Source of the DNA: Rana temporaria
Taxonomy: Eukaryota > Chordata > Amphibia > Anura > Ranidae
Assembly (NCBI RefSeq): GCF_905171775.1
Contig: NC_053497.1
Coordinates: forward strand, 39,593,781 to 39,657,780
Reading direction: 5' to 3'
DNA length: 64,000 nucleotides
Position 1 is the first letter of the stretch, and each line of letters begins with the position of its first letter. Positions 63,828-64,000 of this stretch are shown here, piece after piece. Both the position numbers and the translations under genes were made by a program. Under the pieces are notes generated by a model. That model was not told the DNA's origin and made no database searches. It worked only from the letters and a program-made list of their open reading frames with translations.

Positions 63828-64000
63828 AGGGGTTGTAAAGGTAAAAAAAAAAATCCCATAATAGCTTCCTTTACCTTAGTGCAGTCCTCCTTCACTTACC
63901 TCATCCTTCCATTTTGCTTTTAAATGTCCTTATTTCTTATGAGAAATCCTCACTTCCTGTTCTTCTGTCTGTAACTACACACAGTAATGCGAGGCTTTCT
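63828..64000 (+). mobile_element. Family B TTAA-type element, cut by the window edge
   Basis: TTAA lies at 63824-63827, followed by AGGGGTTGTAAAGGT and CTTCACTTACCTCATCC. The rest lies outside the window. Confidence 0.7.

Overview
This window looks like intergenic and intronic nuclear DNA of a vertebrate. A frog is most likely, probably of the true-frog (ranid) group. The evidence is the L2- and CR1-type LINEs and a very dense set of short non-autonomous DNA transposons of kinds I associate with ranid genomes; the species is an inference from memory, not a search. I see no bacterial or viral gene organisation, operon, CRISPR array, rRNA or tRNA. Almost all open reading frames are chance frames in repeats. 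Only three coding pieces can be supported: a 5'-truncated L2-like LINE open reading frame (10970-13096, minus), a decayed Tc1-type transposase fragment (45744-46004, minus) and a short signal-peptide first exon of a host gene (54226-54289, plus).

The rest is a nested mosaic of a few families, named here by their ends. Family H (PIF/Harbinger-like) has 11-bp ends close to GGGCCAGATTC and 3-bp target duplications; nine complete copies of 640-760 bp are present. Families P, A and B are three unrelated-looking MITE groups flanked by TTAA. P starts CCACTT, A starts AGCGGAGGTTCACCC, and B starts AGGGGTTGTAAAGG or similar. Family G consists of MITEs with ends like GGCCCCGTACACACGA, in several subfamilies. 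Five hAT-type elements have 8-bp target duplications, four perfect and one 7/8. Mariner-like elements have TA flanks. There are also several fold-back (hairpin) elements and two possible LTR remnants.

Layout: 1-10.9 kb is MITEs plus one hAT. 10.9-14.8 kb is the LINE with a 1.7-kb hAT abutting its broken 5' end. 15-31 kb is nested MITEs, hATs and minisatellites. 31-46 kb is MITEs, two large DNA elements, a minisatellite-filled hAT and the Tc1 fragment. 46-53 kb is mixed. 53.3-54.3 kb is a repeat-poor segment with a plausible promoter and first exon. 54.3-64 kb would be the first intron of that gene, containing two large minisatellite arrays, a CR1 LINE end, a triple-nested TTAA element and a hAT with an array of exactly 97-bp units.

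No new biochemical system is evident. The most interesting signals are the candidate first exon, MITEs packed with p53-type half-sites, the 97-bp array carrying an NF-Y (CCAAT) site in every unit, the repeated occurrence of minisatellites inside DNA transposons, and nested insertions that preserve empty-site and filled-site pairs.
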